Assembly (NCBI GenBank): GCA_022457155.1
Contig: JAJGOT010001030.1
Location: 1 to 64,000 of the forward strand
DNA length: 64,000 nt
Source: Cladopsammia gracilis
Lineage: Eukaryota; Cnidaria; Anthozoa; Scleractinia; Dendrophylliidae
Direction: 5' to 3'
The notes below the pieces were generated by a model, which made no database searches, was not told the DNA's origin, and saw only the letters and a program-made list of their open reading frames with translations. Position numbers and translations under genes: made by a program. This document shows, piece by piece, positions 1 through 10,210 of this stretch (the stretch's first letter is position 1; each line of letters begins with the position of its first letter).

Positions 1-470
1 GTCGTGTTGTTTCCTTAGACAAGAAACTTTACTCCACATTGTCTCTCTCCACCCAGGTGTATAAATGGGTACATTGCCAGTGTGTTGTTTCCTTAGACAA
101 GAAACTTTACTCCACATTATCTCTCTCTACCCAGGTGTATAAATGGGTACATTGCCAGTGTGTTGTTTCCTTAGACAAGAAACTTTACTCCACATTGTCT
201 CTCTCCACCCAGGTGTATAAATGGGTACATTGCCAGTGTGTTGTTTCCTTAGACAAGAAACTTTACTCCACATTGTCTCTCTCCACCCAGGTGTATAAAT
301 GGGTACATTGCCAGTGTGTTGTTTCCTTAGACAAGAAACTTTACTCCACATTGTCTCTCTCTACCCAGGTGTATAAATGGATACATCGCCAGTGTGTTGT
401 TTCCTTAGACAAGAAACTTTACTCCACATTGTCTCTCTCCACGCAGGTGTATAAATGGGTACTGGCAACA
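1..470. repeat. 78-bp minisatellite in RBM19 intron
   Basis: About six near-identical head-to-tail units with a spacing of 78 bp: the word TTGTTTCCTTAGAC recurs every 78 bases. The unit is a multiple of three and contains no stop in one frame on either strand, so long repetitive open frames appear on both strands; these are not genes. A diverged single unit lies at about 1083-1155, in the next intron, which suggests the array arose locally. The array may continue left of the window. Confidence 0.95.
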
Positions 471-630
471 TAATGCTGGGGTAACACTGCGATCGACTAG
501 CATCCCATCTAGTGGGGAGTAACAATATTCCTAGTTACTTCACGCTACAGAAACCAGGTTAAGCTCTGGGCAAGTGGGCCACCTGTGGCTCCTGTGCAAC
601 TTCACCTTCTTTATTTTATACTCTTTGTAG

Positions 631-736
631 TACATTTGAAGAAATCAAAACACTGAGGCTTCCTCAGAAGCTGTCAGGGTCTGGGACCCACAGAGGTTTT
701 GCGTTTGTTGACTTCCTAACCAAACAAGACGCAAAG
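631..736 (+). CDS. RBM19: RBM19 exon: RRM6, first part
   Basis: Exon of an RNA-binding motif protein 19 homologue, a multi-RRM nucleolar protein needed for 18S rRNA processing (yeast Mrd1 is the counterpart). Acceptor AG at 629-630 and donor GT at 737-738 bracket 106 nt. The translation includes GTHRGFAFVDFLTKQDAK, the RNP1 strand (RGFAFV) of the final RRM, very close to the vertebrate family. It is the penultimate recognisable exon and is followed after a 498-nt intron by 1235. The upstream exons of this copy must lie left of the window, because the RRM4 and RRM5 exons seen here lie 21 kb or more downstream. Confidence 0.85.
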
Positions 737-1234
737 GTAAGTAGCTTGTATTGTGGCAGTAACAAATAACGATAATACTTCCCTTCCAGACCCTCAAATA
801 TCTTCCTATAAAGTGCTGATAACGGTGAAGAATGAAGTCATAAAGCTTTAGTTTTTAAGACAGTACAGCATCGATAAGCCCGGGCTTAACGTTCCAATTT
901 TTGGCGAACATATTAATCGCACGGCCCATGTTGGTCTAACATCTCCCAGCATGTGTTGCTAAACAGTCCAACATTCTTGAACCAACCAGTATTGACTAAC
1001 ATTTTGGACGCGCGGCTCATATTAGTCTAACATCTCCCAACATGGGCATAAATTATGTTGGTCCAACATTCTTGTACGAACCAGTGGTGTTGTTTTCTTT
1101 GGTGGACAACTTTGTACCGCACTCTCTCTTTACCCAGCTGTATAACTGGGGAACCTTGCGACTGAGAATTTAATTAGATTTTAGAGGAGATGACGGGGCA
1201 GACATTCAGTTAATGATCTGTAAATGTTTTGTAG

Positions 1235-1375
1235 CGCGCATTCGAGTCCCTGTGCAGCAGCACTCATTTGTACGGGAGGAGACTGGTTCTAGAGTGGGCT
1301 GAGGACGAGGACAGTGTAGATGCTCTGAGAAAGAGAACCGCTGAACACTTTCATGGCAGTATCCTTTGTGAATGA
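1235..1375 (+). CDS. RBM19: RBM19 exon: end of RRM6 and C-terminal tail
   Basis: Acceptor TTTGTAG ends at 1234. The frame continues exactly from exon 631-736 and reads RAFESLCSSTHLYGRRLVLEWA, with LYGRRLVLEWA being the last strand of RRM6, followed by a polar tail ending ...RKRTAEHFHG. Either a GT donor at 1359 continues to a further exon, or the frame runs to a TGA at 1373-1375. The family normally has a short basic/acidic tail after this point, so another exon is likely but was not found. Confidence 0.8.
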   Translation, partial: RAFESLCSSTHLYGRRLVLEWAEDEDSVDALRKRTAEHFHGSILCE

Positions 1376-2042
1376 ATGTTAATTACTACAGGCGTTGGTG
1401 TTGATTTTTTTAAACTACTCATAATTTAAAATACCAGTCAACCCCTTCCCCCCAATACCTTATTTCGTTTTGTGAATCAAACGACTTTATTTTATTTGGG
1501 CCTCCCTTTCATGAGCTCAGCCTCTCCAAGCCGACCAACCTTTTTCTAGTATTATGGATAGTAATATATTCACATTCATATATGACTTATGCTGTAATTA
1601 AGAATAATTAAGACACGGGAGGAGAAATTTTGTCGAAGTGAAATTGTGGAGATAGCCGACGTCGGGGAAGAGGGGGAGGTTGGGGAAAAGCAACAACGAT
1701 GCTCAAAGGAGCTCACGTCCAAATTAATGAGGGCGAAATCAACTGGGACAACCTCTTAGAAAGGATGGGAAATCTTCCCAGGGAATCAGTGATAGGCGAC
1801 AAGAGGTTCATCTAAGCAAGCTTGGCGTCCAAATTTGAACATTCGGTTCGGTTACTACATTATCATATGACCCGTACGGCTCTGCGAACCTTTTCTTTGC
1901 TAAACCATTGATGAAAGTCCTGTATGAGGCCGTACGCATTTGCGCGAGAGGGGCCGGAAAAAGGCGTACGGCCCTTTTTCAAAAGCGGACTGCCTCGCGC
2001 GTTAAAATTTCAAGCAATTTTGTCTCCAAATTGGTCATATGA
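1376..2042. other. Non-coding stretch, nothing recognised
   Basis: No coding homology or RNA gene seen. The part from about 1620 to 1810 is purine-rich and moderately GC-rich without a credible open frame; it may be the decayed end of the RBM19 transcript or old repeat DNA. Confidence 0.4.
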
Positions 2043-2200
2043 TAAATACTTATTGACTAAGTTAGGTCGGTCGGATCTGAGAAAATATTTGGCTCTCGGT
2101 CATGGCGCACGGACCTCGCTCGGTCCGTACGCCATGACCTCGAGCCAACTATTTTCCCATCCGGCCCGACCTAACTTAGTCAATACGTACATAGTATTTA
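2043..2200. mobile_element. Foldback MITE, ~158 bp
   Basis: Two arms of about 73-78 bp are imperfect reverse complements meeting near 2117 (ACGGACC / GGTCCGT). The outer end contains TTGACTAAGTTAGGTCG. Only the right arm (from ...CCCATCCGGCCCGACC) is present in the paralogous segment starting near 12675, so the duplication breakpoint falls inside this palindrome. Confidence 0.75.
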
Positions 2201-2866
2201 CGCTGCGTAAATAGTTAATACAAGTTTACAGCCGATGACCGATGGATGGAAGTAGTGAAAATTTGCGTATTCACGAGTGAAGAACGGTAAACAGTTCATT
2301 TCGTTGCAAGCCATCCATGTTGTGAAACAATCGAAATTCCCTTAACTATATTCAGCTCCCAAGTCTTCAAAGAAGAAGAAAGATTTGCTGGATGACTTAC
2401 TGGACACTGAAATGCAGGAATGAGGATCACATTAACGAACTCAGGGAAGGCAAGTTTAACTTCGCCAAATTCGGAAATTAAAGACATGTGATCTAAGGCA
2501 TTTGGACTGGACTTCCAACTCCAGGACGGTGGACTGTTAACGATTCAATTAGTCAACTTTCTCTTGTAATGCAAGGCCTTGTACACAAAAAGGAGACAAG
2601 AAGAAAACATGATCATTTTTTAGAACTGTATCGCTATCAAAACAAACGTTCTTGGTTTTCTTGTAGAGGTTCACAGATTTCATTCGACTAATGAATGCTG
2701 TCGTAAGTGTGGATAACTTTTGTGACAATAATAAATAGTTGTGGCGTCATCACTTTTATTGTTTTCAAGATAACTTCTACATGTGATTCAGTGTAAAAAT
2801 ATAAACCCCTTGGAGAAAATAACAAAAGCATCAAGTATCAGACACACTATTAAAAAAAGAATTCGT

Positions 2867-2938
2867 TTCCCATACCGGGAGTCGAACCCGGGCCGCCTGG
2901 GTGAACACCAGGAATCCTAACCGCTAGACCATATGGGA
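2867..2938 (-). tRNA. tRNA-Glu (UUC) with U33G change
   Basis: Complete cloverleaf on the minus strand: acceptor stem UCCCAUA/UAUGGGA, D arm GGUCUAGCGGUUAGGAU, anticodon stem CCUGG/CCAGG, T arm with GTTCGACTC. The anticodon loop reads UGUUCAC instead of UUUUCAC as in the sister copies. The anticodon is still UUC but the near-universal U33 is G, so this copy is probably impaired. Confidence 0.8.
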
Positions 2939-3111
2939 ATTCGATGTACAATGATGTGATTTTAAACAGTCCTTTTTAACGAAGTTTATTTCCATCAACT
3001 GAGTTGATCAGGTAAATTGGTCACCGTAAAGAGATTCAAAAGCTGACGGGGGGGGGGGGGAGGGGTGGGGAAGTGAAGGTAAATTGGTCACCTTAGAGAG
3101 ATTCAAAAGCT

Positions 3112-3388
3112 GATGGTGAGTGAACCAAGGAATTATGGGCCGTGTGTGGTTTGTATATCGCACGGTGGTGCTACGCCATTGGTGGAAATATGGTCACGTG
3201 AAAATTCCGTGGGGATTAAGAGTGCCGATTTTAAAGACGAATTTTTGCTCTAAATTTTACGTTACGTGTTACCCCTGGTATAGGACTAGCACTCAAATAT
3301 TTTTTCGATCTGCGAACTGTTCAAAAACCTCGGAAACACTACTCCGCTTAGCCGCGGAAGTAGTTTTGACAATTAACTGTTTTTTCAT
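3112..3388 (-). mobile_element. Inverted Penelope-like element tail
   Basis: The reverse complement of this stretch matches the 3' tail that follows the GIY-YIG part of the Penelope-like copies (for example 9930-10140: ...ACCACACACAACCCACAATTCC). Related inverted tails occur at about 11610, 13570 and 15915, each just downstream of a tRNA-Glu gene. The 129-aa open frame here has no protein homology I recognise. Confidence 0.6.
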
Positions 3389-4053
3389 ATTTTGCCTTCA
3401 CTACACAACCGAACACACTCAAACGTTGAGGCATGGGCGCGTTGGTCAGCCAGGCCCACGATACATTTTATTATTGACAAAGGACTATCGTATTACAATA
3501 TTACTATAATATACTATACTATAATATTACAATAACTCTAGGTTGGCCGGCCAGGCCCACGATACATTTTGTTATTGACGAAGAACTATAATATAACGAT
3601 AACTCTAACCGCACCAGAGCCGGACACGTAAACCCCAAAAAACCAACTGTTGGAAAAAATAGGGACCGTGTACCCCCGACCTATGCAGTGGTGCTACCTT
3701 TGGGGTTTTAAGGTGTTTTTAACTAAGAAACAAACGACTAAAATGCGGCTAAAACTGCCGATAACAAATCTTAAGGTATTACAATAAACAACTTAGACGA
3801 AAGTTAACTTGTTTGAACAGTACTAGAGGCGGCGAGGCTGACCGTAGAATGACACAAAACTATCAACGAACACTTTTCAAACTCACGAACCGTGAGCCCC
3901 TGCGCACTACACTAGAACCCAGTTCTCTGCTCCGTGTCGGCAAAATATTAATTTATGTTAATACCGATTATCACAAATTACATATTTTGCCTTCACTACA
4001 CAACCGAACACACTCAAACGTTGAGGCATGGGCGCGTTGGTCAGCCAGGCCCA
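3389..4053. repeat. Split direct repeats of the Ngaro/DIRS-like element
   Basis: A 70-bp sequence beginning ATTTTGCCTTCACTACAC occurs at 3389 and 3984; a 178-bp sequence beginning AACTTGTTTGAACAG occurs at 3806-3983 and 8400-8577. Every junction is flanked by CAT (3386-3388, 3981-3983, 8575-8577), the probable 3-bp recombination core. The spacer 3459-3805 contains a further partial duplication (GGCCAGGCCCACGATACATT at about 3449 and 3552). Confidence 0.8.
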
Positions 4054-4309
4054 TAGTAGACAGCAAAAGAAAGGGCTAGAGCTCAGAGCGACAAGGACTT
4101 GAAGACTTCAAGTCTGCTTGGTAGTGAATCCTTAACATAAATGTTTTAGCTGCTCGCCTCGACCAGCTAACCTGCTAACTGCGGGCAGTGGATATTCTCA
4201 GCTATCCGGGCCTTCTGCGTTTAAGTTATGAACAAAGCTAAACTGGACATCCCTGCTACGAATAAGACATAACTCAGAGCTTCTAAGGAAACCTGAAAAA
4301 GTGAGAATA

Positions 4310-4480
4310 AACATAACTAGACTTTTTAATTGCAGAAGATTGTCCCAATCAGTTTTCTTTCAGCAAGTTGCTTGAGACGAGTAACTTCGAGGGGCTCGTT
4401 CCTCCTGGTGGTAGGTTGGCTGGCAAGGCGAAGAGCGCCTTCTTTTGCAGCAATGACAGTCGGGTGTACTGAAGGGGAAT
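4310..4480 (-). pseudogene. Tyrosine recombinase N-terminal remnant of the YR element
   Basis: Minus-strand reading gives SVHPTVIAAKEGALRLASQP followed by a polar helix (...EPLEVTRLKQLAE), a conserved segment seen near the start of the recombinase region in cnidarian Ngaro/DIRS elements. The frame then ends and I find no clear R-H-R-Y catalytic part, so the recombinase is truncated. Confidence 0.5.
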
Positions 4481-4954
4481 CAACTCTGGCCAGCTAATGC
4501 GCCCACTTAAAAGCGTATAGTAGAAAGCACAATTGATGCAGACACTGACTTTGTGGACTCGAGCAGATGTTGCAGATGCAGGGCACGATCCAAAGGTCTG
4601 ACCGGAAAATCAGGAATACGCAACACGTCTTTAGCAAAGTCTCGCCATCCGGTAGTTTTGCGATGACCCAGTGGTTTTGGAAGCAAGCACGGTGAATTTC
4701 AGATTCTGTTTTAGCTGGATAACTTGGTACGTTGTCCGGGCTTCCTGCAGACCAAAATGCGGACGAGGAGATATCTAAGAACATTATGAAACACATATAA
4801 TGTAAGAGATGAACTCATAAAGAAAAATGTACGGACGAACGGGTAATAAAAAAAATGAATTTAAATTGCGCTCGCAACCCTGCTGTCAAAAACAGAAAAC
4901 TATCCTAACTGATTCGACATGCATAATACCAAACTTAAACCCCGTTTAGCTCCT

Positions 4955-5460
4955 CTTAGAAAATAGGGATGATCCCCTATAGGGCATATCATCATGCCCC
5001 TCTTGGACGTAACATTGAGCCTGTCTAAGCCACTCTCGGGCATAACATTGAGCCCCTCTTGGGCGTAACATTAAAACCCATCTAGGGCGTAACATTGAAC
5101 CCCTCTTGGGCATAACATTGAAAACCATTTAGGGCATTTCATAACGCTGAGCCCATCTAGGGCATTCGGTAAGCCCCTCCAGGGCATAACGCTGAGCCCA
5201 TCTTGGGCATTCGGTAAAGCCCTCCAGGGTATAACGCTGAGCCCATCTAGGGCATTCGGTAAGCCCCTCCAGGGCATAACGCTGAGCCCATCTTGGGCAT
5301 TCGGTAAACCCCTCCAGGGTATAACGCTGAGCCCATCTAGGGCATTCGGTAAGCCCCTCCAGGGCATAACGCTGAGCCCATCTTGGGCATTTGGTAAACC
5401 CCTCCAGGGCATAACGCTAAGCCCATCTAGGGCATTCATTAAGCCCATCTAAGGCATAAC
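4955..5460. repeat. 45-bp minisatellite inside the YR element
   Basis: Between about 5145 and 5440 a 45-bp unit (CGCTGAGCCCATCTAGGGCA...) repeats six to seven times with alternating variants (CTAGGG/CTTGGG, GGGCATA/GGGTATA), flanked left by more degenerate units from about 4960. The unit length is a multiple of three, giving a spurious 125-aa minus-strand frame of GLPNALDGLSVMPWR-type repeats. Confidence 0.9.
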
Positions 5461-5739
5461 ACCTCTAACAGGCAATTCAATCTAGGAAAAAAAAAAATAC
5501 CCTAGAAACTCGACTCTGGTTGAAATACGTTCAGTAGGAAATCTCAGCAAAATAGTCATATCTCTGTGCATTCACTTGGGACACGAAAGCTCTCACTAGA
5601 TAACTCGTAGCCCGACCTAGGAGCGATACTAAAGTCAATACGAATTGCTAATGAAGGGACCGTCACGGGATTACAACCGAAAATAGAGTTTCTGGCTTGA
5701 CATCTATAAGTAAATTAGGCAAATTAAATTAGATAGAAT

Positions 5740-7600
5740 GCCCCAATCATGAATAAAGGTACTCCAGTGGAAAACCATCTAAACGCAGAATGGGCCAGAA
5801 ATGGGCAGACTTCCAAAATGGTACACTGAGAGCTCCCTTAGCACTGCAAGATCTCGTATGGCTGAAGACTATGCACGTTAAGTAAACCCGAGGACGCAGC
5901 CGGCTGTCGTGATGGGACCAATTTTGGGCAAAGGCGTATGCACCGCTGGAACCGGGTTGGTAGAATCTGGAATTGAAAACATTTAACGTTAGCGTTGAAT
6001 GAACATGCGAACCTATCACAGGTATGAGGACCCGCTAAACCGTCGAGAGCATAGAAAACCGTGCCATCAATGGTGTAATCGACATAATCAATGAACTTGA
6101 ATATAACACCTGCAATAGTATTTAGATCCCTTAATAGTATCCACTGCATGTCGATGTCAACGTCGTTGAACAGACAGCTCTGAAAGATGCCTACTGCAGG
6201 CTGTTGTAAAGCCGGACCTTTAGATTATCAGGTAACTAGCTTACTGGCCTCCTAGAAAGCTTTCAATGACAGGAAAAACGGCAAGCAACTCTCTGAACGT
6301 GGAACCTTGCGCTTTCTCGAAATCGGAACGGGTATTGATGAAAAATTTTGCCGTCGAAACTATAAAACTTCCACAAGATGAGGCCACTGCATCTGAATAT
6401 ATCACTCATAAGAGGACTTATGACGGGCTGGCCAAATAGGTATGCCGTTAAGGCTCGCTACGTTGGTTTTCCCGAAGATCAATTCAGCATTCAGCATTCT
6501 CGGGAGGAAAGTGATGTCGACGCAGTGTTGATCATAGCAAATAGATTTCGGGGCAGTACGCAGCTCTTACAAGGTCTTCTCTGATTTGCTGAGAAAACAA
6601 TAGAACAAACAACACAACAATGGCTAACAATAGTCCCTAGACCTAAAAACAATAGAGCTGCATGATATACAGGTCCAATGAAATTTGAGGTTGTAAAGAG
6701 CTGCGTGGTATCTGTAGATTTCTAGTCATAAGCTGGGAGACGTTGCCCACGCAGTAACCGAGTGAAATAATTTTCCCCGCTAACCCTCGCAATCCTACGA
6801 ACTGGGACGCGAAAAGAAGCGACCAATATGGAACACATCTATCTGTCTGTCTATATGTAGCGTAAATTTCCGACATGGCCGTACGTGTTGATGACAGTTC
6901 CGAGCCGAGAAATTACCTGAGTTGGGCCCCAAGACATTTGGCTTCATTAGGAAGAAAACCAGAGATAAGCAAATCGGCATGAACCTGAAGGCTCGCAATC
7001 TTTGCATTGTTGTAACCGACAGCAGCGACGAGACCGTCGTCTAAGAAGGCAACAATTTACCCGGCTTCAGATCTCCATTTCTCAATTAACGGCTTAAACA
7101 ATTCCGTAAACAGGTAAGGCGCTAAACTAAAACCGAAAGGTAAAACTGAAAACTTATAAAATATCTAGCGTGACCGGCGGAAAATGTCCAAGAAAAAGAA
7201 AGAAAACTTTCGATGAACGAAGATCTTCAACATGATGATGACCACAAGATCAAAAGAGAACGTATAGTCTCCCGGATTCTAAATCTCTTAGGCAACAGTC
7301 AAGTCTTCGCATCTAAAATTTTCTCTTGTCGTGACGCACATCCAAAATAAAACGCGTTAAACAGATTTTTGCGTTAACACAAACAAAGAGTCCATAGTGA
7401 AAGGTGGCTCGTAAACTTCAGTAATACAATGTGGACTAATGAGCTCGTTTATGACATTCTCAATGGAACTAGAATCCTTCAAAGCTAACGCGTTATTACT
7501 GGCCGTAAAAGACGTGGGAATTTTGAGCAACGGCAATTTGCATACAAATGGAATAACATCGATAATAAACTTCGGCGTGTTAATGCTCTTCCAGAACTCA
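5740..7600 (-). pseudogene. Reverse transcriptase/RNase H of the Ngaro/DIRS-like element
   Basis: Minus-strand fragments, in order: GFSLAPYLFTELFKPLIEKW, then a stop codon, then FLDDGLVAAVGYNNAKI (FLDD is the RT catalytic box, near 7050); then SQFVGLRGLAGKIISLGYCV (about 6800) and, in the RNase H/bridge region, GPHTCDRFACSFNAN (about 6020) and FNSRFYQPGSSGAYAFAQNW (about 5930). These are diagnostic of DIRS-type pol. They lie in at least two frames and are separated by stops and indels, so the gene is inactive. Confidence 0.75.
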
Positions 7601-7605
7601 ATTAC

Positions 7606-8361
7606 TCAATATAATCTCCCTCGGACCGATACGAATTCCTGGTCAGATTTAAATTCGCATTGTACTTCGGGGTCCAAAAAAACAAAATATAGAGATGATG
7701 GGCAAGAGTCCTTCTGATAGTAATCTTCGTCCAACTCATGTCTGAACAGCGTCAGAGGTTTTCCGAACGCAAAGCAAACACCAGTAGCAGATCTTTGCAC
7801 TAAATGTTGTTGATTAAGGCGAGAGAAGAAATTAGATGATTGTTGTCTTGCGATCTGTGGAGATTTAGCCTGAATGGACGTCGGCAAGGTTTTCGTTGGT
7901 GGGAAGAACGCGCGGGTGAAACGCTTACGGCTCTGTAAAATTTTCTTTTCGTCTTCTTCGTCGTCGGCCAAATCATGATGTTTGTATTCATTGACAGTTT
8001 TCCAACCAAACGGTGACTTATCCGCAAGCAGGATGAATTTTTCACGCTCTTGCACGAGAGCCAAACCTTTGTCTAAGGCATCCTTTAATTTCTGCATATC
8101 TTTGCGTTCCAGAGCGGCCTTTGCGTCCTTCATGGTTTCTTTAATCGCTTTATTGAAGTTGTACTGGTCCTCGCTGCTATTCTTGTTGAATTGGGGAGTG
8201 AAACCGCGCTTGATTCTTTTGATTTCTGTCATCTGCTGGGCAGCCATATCCTCATTTGAACGCTTGAGAGCTAAACTGGAATCTTTAACCAGAGTCTTAA
8301 ACTGACCAAGAGGGTCCTGGTTGTTCTGTGTTATTAGTCGAACCGCTGTAGCCTCATTCAT
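7606..8361 (-). pseudogene. Gag-like protein of the Ngaro/DIRS-like element
   Basis: An open frame of 251 codons starts 39 bp inside the terminal repeat C'. It has an N-terminal helical region, then ADKSPFGWKTVNEYKHHDLA and DDEEDEKK (about residues 113-140), a combination typical of cnidarian DIRS/Ngaro gag proteins, then a basic low-complexity tail. At about residue 196 the sequence GVCFAFGKP looks like the start of a CCHC zinc knuckle whose second Cys is Phe and whose remainder is lost to a frameshift. The last 45 codons are therefore probably out of frame. It would have packaged the RNA of the element; here it is a relic. Confidence 0.7.
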
Positions 8362-8577
8362 ATTGCCAGGGAGGAAAGCAAAAATTTAGGGTAACATTGA
8401 ACTTGTTTGAACAGTACTAGAGGCGGCGAGGCTGACCGTAGAATGACACAAAACTATCAACGAACACTTTTCAAACTCACGAACCGTGAGCCCCTGCGCA
8501 CTACACTAGAACCCAGTTCTCTGCTCCGTGTCGGCAAAATATTAATTTATGTTAATACCGATTATCACAAATTACAT

Positions 8578-10210
8578 TTTCCGAGAACTACTACAAACAA
8601 GTGATTGGCGTAACCATGAGTACTAAAGTGAGTCCTAGCTATGCTATTCTTTTCGTGGGCTACATCGCAAATCAATTTTTCAGCCAGTATGACGGGACAA
8701 ACTTGACCTTTACGGCCGCTACATCGACGACTGTATAGGTGCATCATCCAGTCAGTTAAAGAGGAACTTAATCAATTTATAACTTCTGTCAATTCCTTAC
8801 GGTCAATGGCGTAACCATAAGTACTAAAGTGAGACCTAGCTATGCTAAACTTTTCGTGGGCTACATATCGCAAATCAATTTTTCAGCCGGTATGATGGGA
8901 CAAACTTGACCTTTACGGTCGCTACATCGACGACTGTATTGGTACATCATCCTATAACTTCTGTCAATTTCTTTCACCCGGTTTATAATATAGATGGTTT
9001 TCACGGCGGCCATGTTGGTGGACAGAAACAATATAAATCGTTTGCATAAAAATAGAGTTTTACTACCAAAGGAGGAAAATTTCATTGTTCTTACCACCAA
9101 CATGGCCACCATGAAAACAATCTATACCTGGGGAATTTCTAAAACTTCAGTTGCTTTTCTTGACATCAAAGTTTCCATCAATGGCAATGGCCTGTCTACC
9201 GTAAGCGTGCATTGCAAACCTACAAATCCACATTTCACAGTTATTTGCTACATTCATCCTCACATCCATCGCACCGTCAAAAACTGCATCACTGCGTATT
9301 CTTAATTTCTTAGACTTCGGCTCTTATGTAGTGTTGACTCCCATTTTCCCAACAAAACAATCAGAGGAAATGTGCCAGTTTTTCAAGAAACGTGGCTATC
9401 CCGACTCTGTTGTCAAATCAGGTCAATAACGTGCACAACATAAATCGACAGTCAGCACTACAAACATTCCATTCACCCTCACTTTTCACCCCACACAACC
9501 GTGTAGTTATAAGCATCAAGAACTTCAAACTACTCCAAAATGACCCCAAAACAGGTGGAATTTTTCACAACCACCACCGATTTCATTCAAACGCGACAAA
9601 AACATAGGCACCTTTCCAGTGAATAGCGTACTGAAATCTGATGATCAACCTGGCACTTTTTAAAGCGCACGCACACGATGCCGCCAACACTTGTCCTTTC
9701 ATTTTTACAACGCAGGCAAATCACTGATCATTTCACATGCGCCTCAGCAAATGTTATCTACTGCATAGCATGTACTTCGTGCAAAAAGATATAGATTGGC
9801 GAAAAAGGGAGAAGACTAGGCCACCGCTTCACTGCAAAGAGACGTTCAAAGAATTGAAAAGACGCATCTAAACCCTTCGCTCCATACACTTTGATATTCC
9901 TAATTGCGGTCTGCGGCCTTCCCATCACCAGGGTAACGCGGTAAAATTTAGAGCAAAAATTCGTCTTTCAAATCGGCACTCTTCATCCCCATGTAATCAA
10001 CTAACGTTTTTCATTCAACTAATTTATTCTTGCTTTTCATTTTACCATGTTTCCACCAATAACGCAGTTCCACCGTTCGATATATATAAACCACACACAA
10101 CCCACAATTCCTTGGTTCGTTCTGACGAATCTCTTTTTGGTGACAAATTCACCTCAGTACAATCAGATGTTTCATTCCCCACCGACCCAACACCACAGTT
10201 TCTTTAGAAA
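8578..10210 (+). mobile_element. Penelope-like element, copy 1, degenerate
   Basis: Plus-strand readings give the end of a Penelope-type RT: LFVGYIANQFFSQYDGT (about 8650), YIDDCIGA (about 8720, the catalytic box changed to a stop just after), then KTSVAFLDIKVSINGNGLS (about 9150) and, after many stops, YCIACTSCKKI and GEKGRRLGHRF (about 9765-9830), the GIY-YIG endonuclease. A segment with the YIDD box is duplicated (about 8600-8795 and 8805-8985). A MITE splits the frame at 8991. The non-coding tail runs to about 10210. Inactive; matched by 13849-15540. Confidence 0.75.
8991..9125. mobile_element. Small MITE inserted in the Penelope-like element
   Basis: Inverted arms of about 30 bp (AGATGGTTTTCACGGCGGCC / GGCCACCATGAAAACAATCT) bracket about 130 bp and interrupt the Penelope frame between FHP and YTWGIS, with TA at both edges, as expected of Tc1/mariner-related MITEs. 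The same insertion is present in copy 2 at 14259-14393, so it predates the segmental duplication. Confidence 0.7.

Larger units (their letters stand above)
2130..3388. repeat. Segmental duplication, left copy (partner about 12675-13848)
   Basis: From the middle of the palindrome to 3388 the sequence matches 12675-13848 with few differences, including a tRNA-Glu locus (2867 and 13394), a G-run insertion near 3049 only in this copy, and an inverted Penelope-element tail from about 3112. Apart from the tRNA no gene is recognised; the short open frames here (for example 2296-2487) recur in the partner as part of the repeat. Confidence 0.8.
3389..8577 (-). mobile_element. Ngaro/DIRS-like tyrosine-recombinase retrotransposon, degenerate
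   Basis: Relative to the paralogous segment at 13846-13850, exactly 5,189 bp are inserted between ...TTTTTCAT and TTTCCGAG, with no target duplication beyond the shared CAT. The element carries split direct repeats: A 3389-3458, C 3806-3983, A' 3984-4053, C' 8400-8577. The C-A' junction reproduces what a circle joining the two ends (C' to A) would contain, which is the hallmark of Ngaro/DIRS elements. Coding runs on the minus strand: gag (8361-7606), reverse transcriptase/RNase H (about 7600-5740) and a recombinase remnant (about 4480-4310). All are interrupted, so the copy is dead. Confidence 0.8.

Noticed and set aside
39..473. 144-aa and 74-aa repetitive proteins
   Set aside because: The frames exist only because the 78-bp satellite unit is a multiple of three; the array is inside an intron.
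3120..3509. 129-aa open frame, also at 13580
   Set aside because: It lies in an inverted Penelope tail and shows no protein similarity or codon constraint; the duplicate merely copies it.
5071..5448. 125-aa repeat protein on the minus strand
   Set aside because: Product of the 45-bp minisatellite inside a dead transposon.
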